This document shows positions 1 to 8,705 of a stretch of DNA of 64,000 bases, one piece after another. The translations under genes were made by a program, and so were the position numbers. The stretch lies in the NCBI RefSeq assembly GCF_000426765.1, contig NZ_AUFZ01000023.1, positions 1-64,000 on the forward strand. Direction: 5' to 3'. Every line of letters begins with the position of its first letter. Within the stretch, counting starts at the first letter, position 1. The notes beneath the pieces were generated by a model. The model searched no databases, had not been told where the DNA came from, and was given only the letters and a program-made list of their open reading frames with translations. This stretch comes from Vibrio litoralis DSM 17657 (GTDB taxonomy: Bacteria; Pseudomonadota; Gammaproteobacteria; Enterobacterales; Vibrionaceae).

Positions 1-2
1 CA

Positions 3-96
3 CAACAAGCGATCATAAATAACTCCCTCCCTTTACCAATGAAAAATACTTGGTATCAAGGTTTACAGCCAAGGGAGGGCGGGGGAGGGTTGATGC
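3..96. repeat. Foldback intergenic repeat, copy 1
   Basis: This copy is nearly identical to 353-446, exactly 350 bp downstream, with only a handful of substitutions. It contains nested inverted repeats: CCCTCCCTT near 25-33 pairs with AAGGGAGGG at 71-79, and TACCAA pairs with TTGGTA around a 10-nt loop. It ends in a G-rich run and GGGTTGATG. The structure suggests a small non-autonomous repeat or REP-like element rather than coding DNA. The family name is unknown to me. Confidence 0.75.
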
Positions 97-147
97 GAAT
101 AATTTATTGTTGCCTCAAAGTTGTTTAGTGTAATCAACCCCATCCAA

Positions 148-200
148 CTTCCCCTTATATCGACTTCTACTGCCAAGTGGCTTCATCTTTCAAGGGGAAG
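148..200. repeat. Inverted repeat between the two foldback copies
   Basis: CTTCCCCTT at 148-156 is the reverse complement of AAGGGGAAG at 192-200, and GCCAAGTGGC at 172-181 forms a small inner hairpin. The plan resembles the flanking 94-bp copies. ATCAACCC near 133-140 is also complementary to GGGTTGAT at 88-95, so the region could fold as one larger structure. Confidence 0.55.
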
Positions 201-259
201 AGCTGATCTTTGGCGATTGTAGCTGTAATGCCTACTCAAAATTCACCGTTCATTATTAG

Positions 260-300
260 ATCGTCATTCCAGCCGAGCCTAAGCGAGAGCAGGAATCTAC
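260..300. repeat. Short Vibrio-type intergenic repeat
   Basis: The stretch beginning TCGTCATTCC and running through AAGCGAGAGCAGGAATCTAC resembles a short repeat seen in many Vibrio intergenic regions. This rests on recognition; only one copy is present in the window. Confidence 0.45.
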
Positions 301-352
301 TTATCACGCGCTGAATATTTGAAGTGTATTTCTTTAGGCAGATACCATTAAA

Positions 353-446
353 CAACAAGCGATCACAAATTACTCCCTCCCTTTACCAACAAAAAATACT
401 TGGCATCAAGATTTACAGCCAAGGGAGGGCGGGGGAGGGTTGATGC
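353..446. repeat. Foldback intergenic repeat, copy 2
   Basis: Second copy of the element at 3-96, in direct orientation. The stem sequences and the G-rich end are preserved, while the differences lie mostly in the loops. This pattern fits selection for, or recent spread of, a structured repeat. Confidence 0.75.
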
Positions 447-746
447 CGAAAAGCTAAGTTATCCAGAAACCTTACAACTTCTACAACGGTTATCTTTTAT
501 CATGTTAAATATTACCAATGCTGCATAGTTTGAAATTAGAGTCATTGGATTTTTAGTTAGAAAATTAGTTATGTATTAGAGATATAGTTTCGGTTTTTGA
601 TAAATATGAGGTGAATTCATACTTTATTAATAAATTTAGTTATTTAGCTTGCTGTTAAAAAAAGTGGCTGAGAAGATAGATGGAAAGACTATACAGATTT
701 TTTCCACCTATTAAATTGTTATATTTTTTCAACTTTTGAGGTAATA

Positions 747-2507
747 ATGAAAATAAGTGAAATACAAATATCAAATTGGCGTTCTATCAAAGATGTTAGC
801 ATTAATTTTCAAGACTTGATGATTCTCATTGGTCAAAATAATCACGGCAAGTCGAATGTTTTAAATGCAATCTTATTCTTCTTTGGTGAGATAAAGCCTC
901 AAGATTTGGACTTCAATGATGGTTCAGATGAACTTTATGTGGAAGTGACTTTTGATGACTTGGTTGCAAGCGAATTATCTACATTTACGAAGTATGTGAC
1001 CGCAGACCAAAAAATTAAAGTTAGAAGAACTGCAACAAAAGGTGGTTCATTAACTTACCAAGGTTACACACAATCACCAGTCTTTGAGTGGTTAAAGGAT
1101 GAAAATGCTTCTTCATATACGACGCGCAGCGTTGCCGAAGGGCTAGAGTTTTATAATTTACTCCCTCCAAGTGGAAGAATTACTAAAGCTAATATACAAG
1201 ACGCTCAAGCACAGTATATAGAAGCAAATCAGGCAGATTTAGAGTTCAACTATGAATTAGAATCTACTAACTTTATGGGTGCTAAGAATGTTGCAAAGGG
1301 CATATTTGGAGATGTTTTCTATATACCTGCAGTAAAAGTTGCATCAGATGATTACTCAAACAATAGCAGTAGTCTATTTAGCAAATTATACGGTAGGATC
1401 ATTTCTGATATTTCAGCTAATAGTACTGGGTGGGTTGAGGCTAAGGAAACCGTTGCTTCATTGTTTAGTTTACTAAATAAACAGGATACCGATGGTAATC
1501 CAAATACTCAGAGACCAACACAGTTAGGAGAATTTGAAACCAAGTTAAATGAACAATTGGCTAGCTGGGGTTCTGAAGTAGAGCTAGAAGTATTGCCACC
1601 AAACGTAGAAGATGTTTTCAAAGCAAACACGCAGGTCTGGGTTAATGATGGTTGCAAGACGGACGTTTCCAGAAAGGGTAATGGTTTACAGAGAGCTTTA
1701 AGTTTCGCACTAATTAAGATGTTAGCCGATATCTTGAGAAATGAACAAGAGAATGGTGAAACAACTAGCCGCTCTTCTTCGCTGTCGATGTTCTTTATCC
1801 TTGAAGAACCAGAACTCTATTTACATCCACAGGCGCAGAGAGCGCTGTTAGAATCACTAACCTTATTGTCTAACTCAACAGGAGTGCAAGTTGTTCTTTG
1901 CACACATTCTGCTTCGTTAATAGATCTAAGCAAATACAAATCGATTTGTATTATACGTAAAGAAAGTGTGGAAGTAGGCACTAAGGCATGCCAATGCGAA
2001 GAGGAATTATTCATTGGCAATGGTAAAAAAGATTTTAATCTTAGTTACTGGATAAACCCGGATCGTAGTGAGTTGTTTTTTGCAAAGAAAGTTATTCTCG
2101 CTGAAGGTGCAACTGAAAAGACGGTAATTCCATTTGTTGCTCAAACTTTGGGTTATTTTAAACATGATTATTCGGTTATCGATTGTGGTTCTAAGAACAA
2201 TATCCCAATGTACTGTAACCTATTGAATAAGTTTAAAATCCCGTATGTTGCAGTCTATGATGTTGACCATCAGGCTCATAAAGATGCTAATGCAAGAGCA
2301 ACGTCCGATGCTGCTTCTCAAGCAATTGAAGATGCAATTAATGTTACTTATGGCTCCTCAGTAACATTTGTAAATGATATTGAAGAAGAATTAGGTATGC
2401 CTAGAGGTTTTGGCGGTAAGCCTTATGCTGCATTAGAGCATATATCAACTGAAACATATTCACTTCCAGACCAAATTAGAGATAAGGTCATTAATATATA
2501 CGAATAA
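747..2507 (+). CDS. OLD-family ATP-dependent endonuclease (AAA ATPase plus TOPRIM)
   Basis: A 586-residue protein with the layout of OLD (overcoming lysogenization defect) nucleases. The N-terminal ABC/SMC-like ATPase has Walker A GQNNHGKSN at 29-37, a signature-like region around 307 (RKGNGLQRAL) and Walker B FFILEEPELYLHP at about 349-361. A C-terminal TOPRIM domain follows, with ILAEGATEKT (Glu453) and a DxD at 505-507 in YDVDH. Enzymes of this family hydrolyse ATP and cleave DNA using metal at the TOPRIM site, and several act against phages. No UvrD-like helicase partner lies beside it, so it looks like a stand-alone (class 1) OLD rather than a Gabija pair. Base composition is clearly more AT-rich than the genes to its right, and repeats lie just upstream; both suggest horizontal acquisition. 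The substrate and true function are not shown by the sequence. Confidence 0.85.
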   Translation: MKISEIQISNWRSIKDVSINFQDLMILIGQNNHGKSNVLNAILFFFGEIKPQDLDFNDGSDELYVEVTFDDLVASELSTFTKYVTADQKIKVRRTATKGGSLTYQGYTQSPVFEWLKDENASSYTTRSVAEGLEFYNLLPPSGRITKANIQDAQAQYIEANQADLEFNYELESTNFMGAKNVAKGIFGDVFYIPAVKVASDDYSNNSSSLFSKLYGRIISDISANSTGWVEAKETVASLFSLLNKQDTDGNPNTQRPTQLGEFETKLNEQLASWGSEVELEVLPPNVEDVFKANTQVWVNDGCKTDVSRKGNGLQRALSFALIKMLADILRNEQENGETTSRSSSLSMFFILEEPELYLHPQAQRALLESLTLLSNSTGVQVVLCTHSASLIDLSKYKSICIIRKESVEVGTKACQCEEELFIGNGKKDFNLSYWINPDRSELFFAKKVILAEGATEKTVIPFVAQTLGYFKHDYSVIDCGSKNNIPMYCNLLNKFKIPYVAVYDVDHQAHKDANARATSDAASQAIEDAINVTYGSSVTFVNDIEEELGMPRGFGGKPYAALEHISTETYSLPDQIRDKVINIYE

Positions 2508-2640
2508 AAATATAACAAGCGTATAAGACTTCAAGATACTTTTACTAATCTGCTATAAGTGACTTAGCATGACTTTACTAAGTGTTCTCTGCCCACAAAA
2601 CCAGCCAACATGCACGCATTACCCACCAACATCAAACACA

Positions 2641-2674
2641 AAAACGCCCTGAACTTCAAAGCTCAGGGCGTTGT
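2641..2674 (-). terminator. Rho-independent terminator of menB
   Basis: AACGCCCTGA at 2643-2652 pairs perfectly with TCAGGGCGTT at 2663-2672 around a 10-nt loop. Read on the minus strand the stem is followed by a run of T. It lies about 30 bp past the menB stop codon. Confidence 0.85.
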
Positions 2675-2701
2675 TTCATATACGGATTTACCAACTAACA
2701 A

Positions 2702-3604
2702 TTAATAGTGATACGGGAACTTAGAGAAGTCCTTTGGACGTTTTTCTAAGAATGAATCACGGCCTTCGCGCGCTTCATCAGTACCGTAGGCGAGGCGAGT
2801 GGCTTCACCGGCGAAGAGTTGTTGCCCTACCATGCCATCGTCAGTCATGTTTAAACCAAATTTCATCATGCGTAGTGCGGTTGGTGATTTTTGGCAAATG
2901 ATCTTACCCCACTCAAGTGCTTCTTTTTCAAGATCAGCATGTGGAACCACTTTGTTAACCATGCCCATTTCAAAAGCATCTTGTGCGCTGTAGTCTAAAC
3001 CTAGGAAGAAGATTTCACGGGCTTTCTTTTGGCCAACCATTTTCGCTAGGTAAGCTGAACCGTAGCCAGAGTCAAAGCTCGCCACATCGAGATCAGTTTG
3101 TTTAAATACCGCGTGTTCTTCTGAGGCCATTGTCATATCACATACGACATGCAATGAGTGACCACCACCAGCAGCCCAACCCGGTACGACTGCGATCACG
3201 GCTTTTGGCATAAAGCGGATCAAACGTTGTACTTCTAGAATGTGTAGTCTGCCTAGTTTTGCAGGGTCGATTTGGTCTTGTGGCATGCCTTCGTATTTGT
3301 AGCCATCTTTGCCACGAATACGTTGATCGCCACCTGAACAGAATGCCCAGCCGCCATCGCGAGGACTAGGGCCGTTACCGGTCAGCAATACACAACCTAC
3401 ATCGCTCCACATGCGTGCATGTTCAAGTGCGCAAAAAAGCTCATCGACGGTTTTTGGACGAAATGCGTTGCGACATTCTGGGCGGTTAAAGGCGATACGG
3501 ACTACTCCGGCATCTACTGCACGGTGGTAGGTAATATCTTCAAATGAAAAACCTTCAACTTCTTGCCAATCTTCAGGGTTAAAAATATCTGAAACTTTAT
3601 TCAT
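2702..3604 (-). CDS. menB: 1,4-Dihydroxy-2-naphthoyl-CoA synthase
   Basis: A 300-residue crotonase-family protein that closes the second ring of menaquinone by converting O-succinylbenzoyl-CoA to 1,4-dihydroxy-2-naphthoyl-CoA in the cytoplasm. Family-typical stretches are the NRPECRNAFRP substrate-loop region, the CSGGDQRIRG motif, the oxyanion-hole GWAAGGGHSL segment and DVASFDSGYGSAYLAKMVGQ, which carries the MenB-specific acidic residue. The length is slightly above the usual 285. It is separated from any other men gene in the window. An MFS exporter gene lies 54 bp upstream on the same strand and may be co-transcribed. A strong terminator follows. Confidence 0.95.
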   Translation of the reverse strand: MNKVSDIFNPEDWQEVEGFSFEDITYHRAVDAGVVRIAFNRPECRNAFRPKTVDELFCALEHARMWSDVGCVLLTGNGPSPRDGGWAFCSGGDQRIRGKDGYKYEGMPQDQIDPAKLGRLHILEVQRLIRFMPKAVIAVVPGWAAGGGHSLHVVCDMTMASEEHAVFKQTDLDVASFDSGYGSAYLAKMVGQKKAREIFFLGLDYSAQDAFEMGMVNKVVPHADLEKEALEWGKIICQKSPTALRMMKFGLNMTDDGMVGQQLFAGEATRLAYGTDEAREGRDSFLEKRPKDFSKFPYHY

Positions 3605-3658
3605 GCTGACAGACCTTTATTTGGTTTAGTTCGATGCGAGACATTAAGCCTCGCACTA

Positions 3659-5056
3659 TTAATCTTGTGTTATCTCAGTGGCTAATGTTTGTTTCTTTAA
3701 CGCGACCAGTGTGATTAGCATAGAAACCACAGCCATGATCGCCATTAATAAGTAAATTGCAGTAAAGCCAGAAGCTAAGGCTTGAGGGCTATATTCCGCA
3801 AGGCTATTTTGTTTGGCGATGCCATCATGATTTAGGCTCAATTGGAATACGGTTGAACATGCGGCAACGCCGATAGCTCCGCCTAATTCACGACCAAAGT
3901 TAAATAATGACATGCCAATACCGCGATCTTTTGCTGGTAATACGTTTTGCACCATTACGCCAATCGCGGGCAGGGTAAAGCCGATACCTAGACCTGCTAA
4001 ACCGAGCGCTACCGCTGGATAAAAATGTTGTTGGATCATCGCAAAGCTAATTGCCGCCAGTAAAAAGCCAAACAATGCATAGCGTTTGGTTTCACCCGAT
4101 TTATTGACTAGCTTGCCACCAATATAAGCGCCAATAGTGATGCTAAACATGAAGATCACCATGATTTCGCCACTGGCCGAAGCGGATAAACCACGTTGCC
4201 ACTGCATTTGCATTGGTAGGTACACCAAAATGGCAAACATTAATAACTGTGAGCATAAAATCAGTAAGATGCAAACCAAATAGTTGGGCAGCTTAGCTAA
4301 GCGAGCTGGCAGCATAGGATCGGAAACGCGTCGTTCAACCAAAATTAATATTAAGATTGAGGCAATAAACGCACCACCGGTCCAGCTAATAGGGAGTTCG
4401 GCTTCGGGAGAGAGTAAAAGCAGTAAGCTGGTGGAGCAGATCATCAGCATCATTGCGCCTAACCAATCAAATTTCGAATCACGCTTTTTATTTAAATGTG
4501 AAAGGTTGCGACGAATCAAAAATACCGCCAGTAAACCGAGCGGGATATTTATCCAGAATACCCAACGCCAAGATAAGTGCTCGGCAAAATAGCCACCAAG
4601 TAATGGGCCTGCGATACTGGAAACCGCGTAGACCATCGAGATGAAGCCTTGGTATTTACCTACTTCACGTGCCGGAATACAGTCGGCAATCACGGTAAAG
4701 GCGAGGGCAATTAAGCCACCACCACCGATGCCTTGAATGACACGAGCAATGATTAAGGTTGGTAAATCTTGCGCGAAGCCACAAGCTGCCGAGCCAAGAA
4801 TAAAGAGCGTAATGCCGATATACAGCATTTTTACTCGGCCCAAGATATCACTGAGTTTGCCATAAACCGGTAACACAGCGGTCGCCGCTAATAGATAGGC
4901 AGTGACTACCCAAGTGAGTGCATTACCTGCATTGAGTTGCTCACCAATGATAGGCAGTGGGGTGGTGACGATACTCTTTTCTAGCGAGCCTAGCGCGATA
5001 ACGAGTGCAACACTCATGAATATTTTTTGTGGTGAAACCGATTTTTGTTCAGTCAC
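3659..5056 (-). CDS. MFS transporter, DHA2 (EmrB/QacA-like) drug-exporter family
   Basis: A 465-residue, highly hydrophobic protein with about 14 predicted membrane spans. Motif A reads GKLSDILGRVKM after the second span, and the motif-C region has SIAGPLLGGYFAE in the fifth span. The helix-1 motif usually written LDxTIVNVALP is here LEKSIVTTPLP. Members of this family export drugs, dyes or metabolites in exchange for protons across the inner membrane; the substrate here cannot be read from sequence. The start is GTG, chosen because GAGGAAAA lies at good spacing on the minus strand. It sits directly upstream of menB, with no obvious functional link. Confidence 0.88.
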   Translation of the reverse strand: MTEQKSVSPQKIFMSVALVIALGSLEKSIVTTPLPIIGEQLNAGNALTWVVTAYLLAATAVLPVYGKLSDILGRVKMLYIGITLFILGSAACGFAQDLPTLIIARVIQGIGGGGLIALAFTVIADCIPAREVGKYQGFISMVYAVSSIAGPLLGGYFAEHLSWRWVFWINIPLGLLAVFLIRRNLSHLNKKRDSKFDWLGAMMLMICSTSLLLLLSPEAELPISWTGGAFIASILILILVERRVSDPMLPARLAKLPNYLVCILLILCSQLLMFAILVYLPMQMQWQRGLSASASGEIMVIFMFSITIGAYIGGKLVNKSGETKRYALFGFLLAAISFAMIQQHFYPAVALGLAGLGIGFTLPAIGVMVQNVLPAKDRGIGMSLFNFGRELGGAIGVAACSTVFQLSLNHDGIAKQNSLAEYSPQALASGFTAIYLLMAIMAVVSMLITLVALKKQTLATEITQD

Positions 5057-5213
5057 AATTTTTCCTCAACACAACGCTTATCAAAATTATTTTTTATTAA
5101 AGATATGCTTGTTCAAAATTGATATTAGCCTGGTGCTTAATAAACCTGAGCCACGGTATTGAGAGTTTAGTCTGTTATCCGCAGATCAGGCTGATTGATT
5201 ACACCTTTAGCCA

Positions 5214-6437
5214 TTAACCAATAAACGATAAGTAACCTTGAATAATGATTAAGTTAACAATATCAATGAAAAATGCGCCGACAATTGGCACGACCATAAA
5301 GGCTTGAGGAGAAGGGCCATAATGTGTCACGATTGAACCCATGTTCATTACCGCTGTTGGTGTGGCACCAAGACCAAAGCCACAATGACCACCGGTGATC
5401 ACTGCAGCATCATAGTTTGAGCCCATCACACGGAAAGTTATATTGTAAGCAAATACCGACAAAATAATGGTTTGCACACATAAAATGATCAGTAGTGGAA
5501 TCGCGAGTGAAAAGATTTCCCACAGCTGTAAACTCATCAAGGCCATGGCTAAGAATAGAGATAAGGATACGGTTCCGAGAATATCAACCGTATCTGTATT
5601 GAGTTTGTATGTGCCTGACACTTCAAAAACATTAGTGATGATCACACCTAAGAATAGGGCATATACAAAGTCTGGGATCTTTAGCCAACTGATTTCAAAG
5701 GTATTTACCCATTGCTCAACATAGACCGCACCCACCACACAGATCAGCATAGTAAATAAGGTTTCAATCACCCGGTAAGCTGAGACTTTATCTTCTTCAC
5801 GGTCGTTGTAAGTTACGACATCTGGGAAGTTATCGTGGTGTTTATCGCCTGCGCCGTATTCCGATACTAGGTTGTGCTTTTGAATGCGTCGTTGTGCAAC
5901 GGGTCCGCCAATAATACCACCGACAATTAAGCCAAAGGTCGCGGCAGCCATCGCAAATTCAAGTGTATTAATGCCATAGGTATTTTGGAAAGTGCTTGCC
6001 CAAGCCGCACCAGTACCGTGTCCGCCAGATAGCGTAATAGAGCCGGCTACTAAACCAAGTAGTGGGTTGATCCCCAAGGCTTCCGCTAAGCCAACGCCTA
6101 CCGCATTTTGAATAATGATATAGACCGATGCGACCCCAAGGAAAATGAAGACTTTCTTGCCGCCTTTTAGCAGCTGAGTGTAGCTTGCGGATAGACCCAC
6201 CGTAGTAAAGAACAGCAACATCAAGGTGTGTTCAAGCGGTAAGTCGAATTCTAAAGTGATATTTTGAAAATGTAGAATCGTACTAATAATGGCTACGATC
6301 AAGCCACCGACAATTGGCTCTGGTACTTTATATTTGGATAAAAAAGGTACTTTGGTATTGATGAAGTGACCGAGTAGCAACACGAAGATCGCGAGCAAAA
6401 AAGACTCGATAGAATCCACAGGATAAACTGTATTCAT
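5214..6437 (-). CDS. gltS: Sodium/glutamate symporter
   Basis: A 407-residue inner-membrane protein matching the GltS (ESS) family, which takes up glutamate with sodium. Family features include the N-terminal KYKVPEPIVGGLIVAI segment and two re-entrant-loop-like repeats, SGGHGTGAAWA in the first half and GGHCGFGLGATPTA in the second, as expected from the inverted-repeat fold. The length is typical (about 400). The start has a good AGAGG ribosome site. It is probably monocistronic. Confidence 0.93.
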   Translation of the reverse strand: MNTVYPVDSIESFLLAIFVLLLGHFINTKVPFLSKYKVPEPIVGGLIVAIISTILHFQNITLEFDLPLEHTLMLLFFTTVGLSASYTQLLKGGKKVFIFLGVASVYIIIQNAVGVGLAEALGINPLLGLVAGSITLSGGHGTGAAWASTFQNTYGINTLEFAMAAATFGLIVGGIIGGPVAQRRIQKHNLVSEYGAGDKHHDNFPDVVTYNDREEDKVSAYRVIETLFTMLICVVGAVYVEQWVNTFEISWLKIPDFVYALFLGVIITNVFEVSGTYKLNTDTVDILGTVSLSLFLAMALMSLQLWEIFSLAIPLLIILCVQTIILSVFAYNITFRVMGSNYDAAVITGGHCGFGLGATPTAVMNMGSIVTHYGPSPQAFMVVPIVGAFFIDIVNLIIIQGYLSFIG

Positions 6438-6743
6438 ATACTGCCTCTAAAAAGTAAATCTTAAGGAGTGAAAATGTAGACCGCGTTATTGAGCATAGAC
6501 AATCAATGATGCGGATATACATCATTTAGATCAATTAGGAAGAATGACCATATTGTCTGTCACTTGCTTTTGGAATTAGCAGGAGTTTTGCATCAATCAC
6601 TTGCTCTAACACAAGTAAAGTTTGATCTTGATTGAATTATTGACATGGAGCTTTCAATTTTATGACGTCAGAACATAAGTAGGATTTAGTATGTTAAATA
6701 ATTGTTTCGTATTTTGTTCTAGAGTCCGATTACTGGAGATTTT
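6438..6743. other. Intergenic region between gltS and the small Cys protein gene
   Basis: About 300 bp separate the two divergent genes and should hold both promoters. I see no RNA gene, terminator or clear operator. The octamer CACTTGCT occurs twice, near 6560 and 6597. Confidence 0.5.
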
Positions 6744-6968
6744 ATGCCTGTTTTATTTTGCCAATCATGTTGCCGCGATACTCAACATAAAGCGGTATTA
6801 CGCAAGCGAGCGGAAGATGATGTGTCATTAAAAAACAAATTCCAAAAATTCAATGAGTTGATCAATCAGCTTTTCAGCGGCGTACCTTACCACAAAATGG
6901 ACCGTGTGTGTTTATGCCGTTATTGTAATAATCAAAATGCCGTATATTCGTTAGATTCTACTCATTGA
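6744..6968 (+). CDS. Small zinc-ribbon-like protein
   Basis: A 74-residue hypothetical protein. Cys6-x2-Cys9 (with Cys10) near the N-terminus and Cys58-x2-Cys61 (with Cys56) near the C-terminus could form a four-cysteine zinc site. A basic, helical middle segment lies between the pairs. The start has GGAG at good spacing. I do not recognise a named family. It could be a small nucleic-acid or protein adaptor, but nothing in the context supports a role. Confidence 0.65.
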   Translation: MPVLFCQSCCRDTQHKAVLRKRAEDDVSLKNKFQKFNELINQLFSGVPYHKMDRVCLCRYCNNQNAVYSLDSTH

Positions 6969-7087
6969 AGACTTTAGTTATCCAGACGATTTTTTATATA
7001 CCAATACTTTTCTTTCGCTAGCTCTTACTCGCAAGTAAAAACTCAAGTACAGTAAGTCATTGGTTCTATCGAATATGGAAGTGAACA

Positions 7088-7729
7088 ATGACACGTTATT
7101 ACGATCATGCTTTATCGATTTGGCAGTATTTAAAACTCGATCAATCTCTTCAAAAAACCGACGCTCTATTACTTCTTGGCAGTTCGGACTTACGCGTTGG
7201 TGAACGAGCCGCCGAACTGTACCACCAAGGCATTGCCCCGTTATTGATTATTTCTGGTGGAGAAGGGCGAATGACTTGTGACTTATTCGAGCATTCCGAA
7301 GCCGAAACATTTGCCAAAATAGCCATGGATTGCGGCGTTCCTCATCACGCCATTTTGCTAGAAGACCAATCGACTAATACCGGCGAAAACTTTCGTTTCA
7401 CACTGCAATTATTAGAATCTAAAGGACTTACTCTCAGCAGTGTGACTTTAGTGCAAAAGCCTTATATGGAACGTCGTGCACTGGCGACTTGTCAGCAACT
7501 ATGGCCACAGGTTCAAGCGCAAGTCAGTTCTCCTCAACTTGAATTCCTCGATTATTGCAGCGCGTTGCATCCTTCTTCCGAAGTGATAAACCTGATGGTA
7601 GGTGAAATTCAGCGTCTTAAAACCTATCCCAAACAAGGCTTCTTTGCCGCTCAAGATATTCCTGAATCGGTTGAACAAGCATTTTCTGCCTTATGCAATA
7701 TTGGTTATGACGAGCATATCGGTGTGTAA
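7088..7729 (+). CDS. YdcF/SanA/ElyC-family protein (DUF218)
   Basis: A 213-residue protein with the DUF218 hallmarks: an opening strand and acidic/polar loop DALLLLGSSDLRVGERAAELY, then LLIISGGEGRM, then the family motif QSTNTGENFRF, followed by a Rossmann-like half. Relatives include the SAM-binding YdcF and envelope-related SanA and ElyC. There is no N-terminal membrane anchor, so it resembles cytoplasmic YdcF more than SanA. The stop codon is one base before the start of the next gene, an epimerase of murein peptides. That suggests an operon, and possibly a link to cell-wall recycling (inference). Confidence 0.8.
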   Translation: MTRYYDHALSIWQYLKLDQSLQKTDALLLLGSSDLRVGERAAELYHQGIAPLLIISGGEGRMTCDLFEHSEAETFAKIAMDCGVPHHAILLEDQSTNTGENFRFTLQLLESKGLTLSSVTLVQKPYMERRALATCQQLWPQVQAQVSSPQLEFLDYCSALHPSSEVINLMVGEIQRLKTYPKQGFFAAQDIPESVEQAFSALCNIGYDEHIGV

Positions 7730-7730
7730 T

Positions 7731-8705
7731 ATGAAAATGACGATCTCTACTCAATCATGGCCAATCAATGGTGCGTTTACCATTTCTCGCGGTTCGAAAA
7801 CTCATGCTGATGTAGTGGTCGTCACTTTAGAACAACAAGGATATGTTGGGCGAGGGGAATGTGTTCCTTATGCGCGCTATGGCGAGTCGATTGAACAAGT
7901 GATGGCTGATTTGGAAACTATTTCTGAGCAGTTATCCCAAGTCGATTCAGCGCAAGATATTCAACAGTTACTACCCGCAGGCGCTGCACGTAATGCCCTA
8001 GATTGTGCTTGGTGGGATTTACACTGTAAACAGCAACAACAAACCATTTGGCAGTTGCTTGAGATTGAACCTCATGAATTAACCACCGCGTTTACTTTAT
8101 CTTTAGCCAACCCTGAAAAAATGGCCGCGGATGCCAAAGCCAATCAAGATCGTCCAGTGTTGAAATTAAAATTAGCCGGAGAAGGCGATATTGAGCGTGT
8201 AACGGCAGTAAGGCGTCATTCACCTAATGCGAAGATTATTGTTGATGCCAATGAAGGTTGGGATGTTGAATTGTATAACGCGATGATCCCTCAGCTTAAA
8301 GCATTGAACGTGTCGATGATAGAACAACCGTTTCCTGCTGATAAAGACCACTGGCTTGATGGATTAGCGCGCCCAATCACCTTGTGTGCCGATGAGTCAT
8401 GTCATGGCGTTTCAAGTTTAACTAAGCTGGTGGGGCGCTATGATATGGTCAATATCAAGCTCGATAAAACCGGTGGATTAACCGAAGCGCTTCAACTGAA
8501 ACAAGCGGCTATAGAACAAGGCATGCAAGTTATGGTCGGTTGCATGGTCGGTTCTTCATTGGGTATGGCACCAGCTTTTGTAGTGGCTCAAGGCGCACAA
8601 ATCGTTGATCTCGATGGCCCATTATTATTAGCTCAAGATCATCCGCAAGGCTTTGAATTTGATATCTCTACAATGAAGGTGATGAGCCCTGAGTTGTGGG
8701 GGTAG
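7731..8705 (+). CDS. ycjG: L-Ala-D/L-Glu epimerase (enolase superfamily)
   Basis: A 324-residue muconate-lactonising-type enolase-superfamily enzyme. Visible catalytic elements are the KxK motif in VLKLKLAG, metal ligands in VDANEGW, IEQPFP and CADES, and the second general base in INIKLDKTGG, written here as NIKLDKTGG. It converts L-Ala-D-Glu released from murein to L-Ala-L-Glu so that ordinary peptidases can use it. I start it at the ATG at 7731, immediately after the upstream stop, because a longer frame from 7602 would add 43 residues inside the neighbour and exceed the family length of about 320. Its 3' end overlaps the convergent mpaA by 38 bp. Confidence 0.88.
   Translation: MKMTISTQSWPINGAFTISRGSKTHADVVVVTLEQQGYVGRGECVPYARYGESIEQVMADLETISEQLSQVDSAQDIQQLLPAGAARNALDCAWWDLHCKQQQQTIWQLLEIEPHELTTAFTLSLANPEKMAADAKANQDRPVLKLKLAGEGDIERVTAVRRHSPNAKIIVDANEGWDVELYNAMIPQLKALNVSMIEQPFPADKDHWLDGLARPITLCADESCHGVSSLTKLVGRYDMVNIKLDKTGGLTEALQLKQAAIEQGMQVMVGCMVGSSLGMAPAFVVAQGAQIVDLDGPLLLAQDHPQGFEFDISTMKVMSPELWG

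Larger units (their letters stand above)
1..746. other. Repeat-rich non-coding region upstream of the OLD gene
   Basis: I see no convincing gene here. The stretch holds two copies of a roughly 94-bp foldback element at 3-96 and 353-446, another inverted repeat at 148-200, and a short Vibrio-type repeat near 260-300. From about 480 to 746 it is simply AT-rich and probably contains the promoter of the gene that starts at 747. Confidence 0.7.

Noticed and set aside
2508..2640. Possible integron attC site after the OLD gene (ATAACAAGCG start)
   Set aside because: The opening resembles a core site, but there is no paired GTTRRRY end or typical palindromic body within the next 150 bp.
7602..7730. 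Longer YcjG start overlapping the YdcF-like gene
   Set aside because: It would add 43 residues from another frame of the upstream gene; the ATG at 7731 directly after the stop gives the family length.
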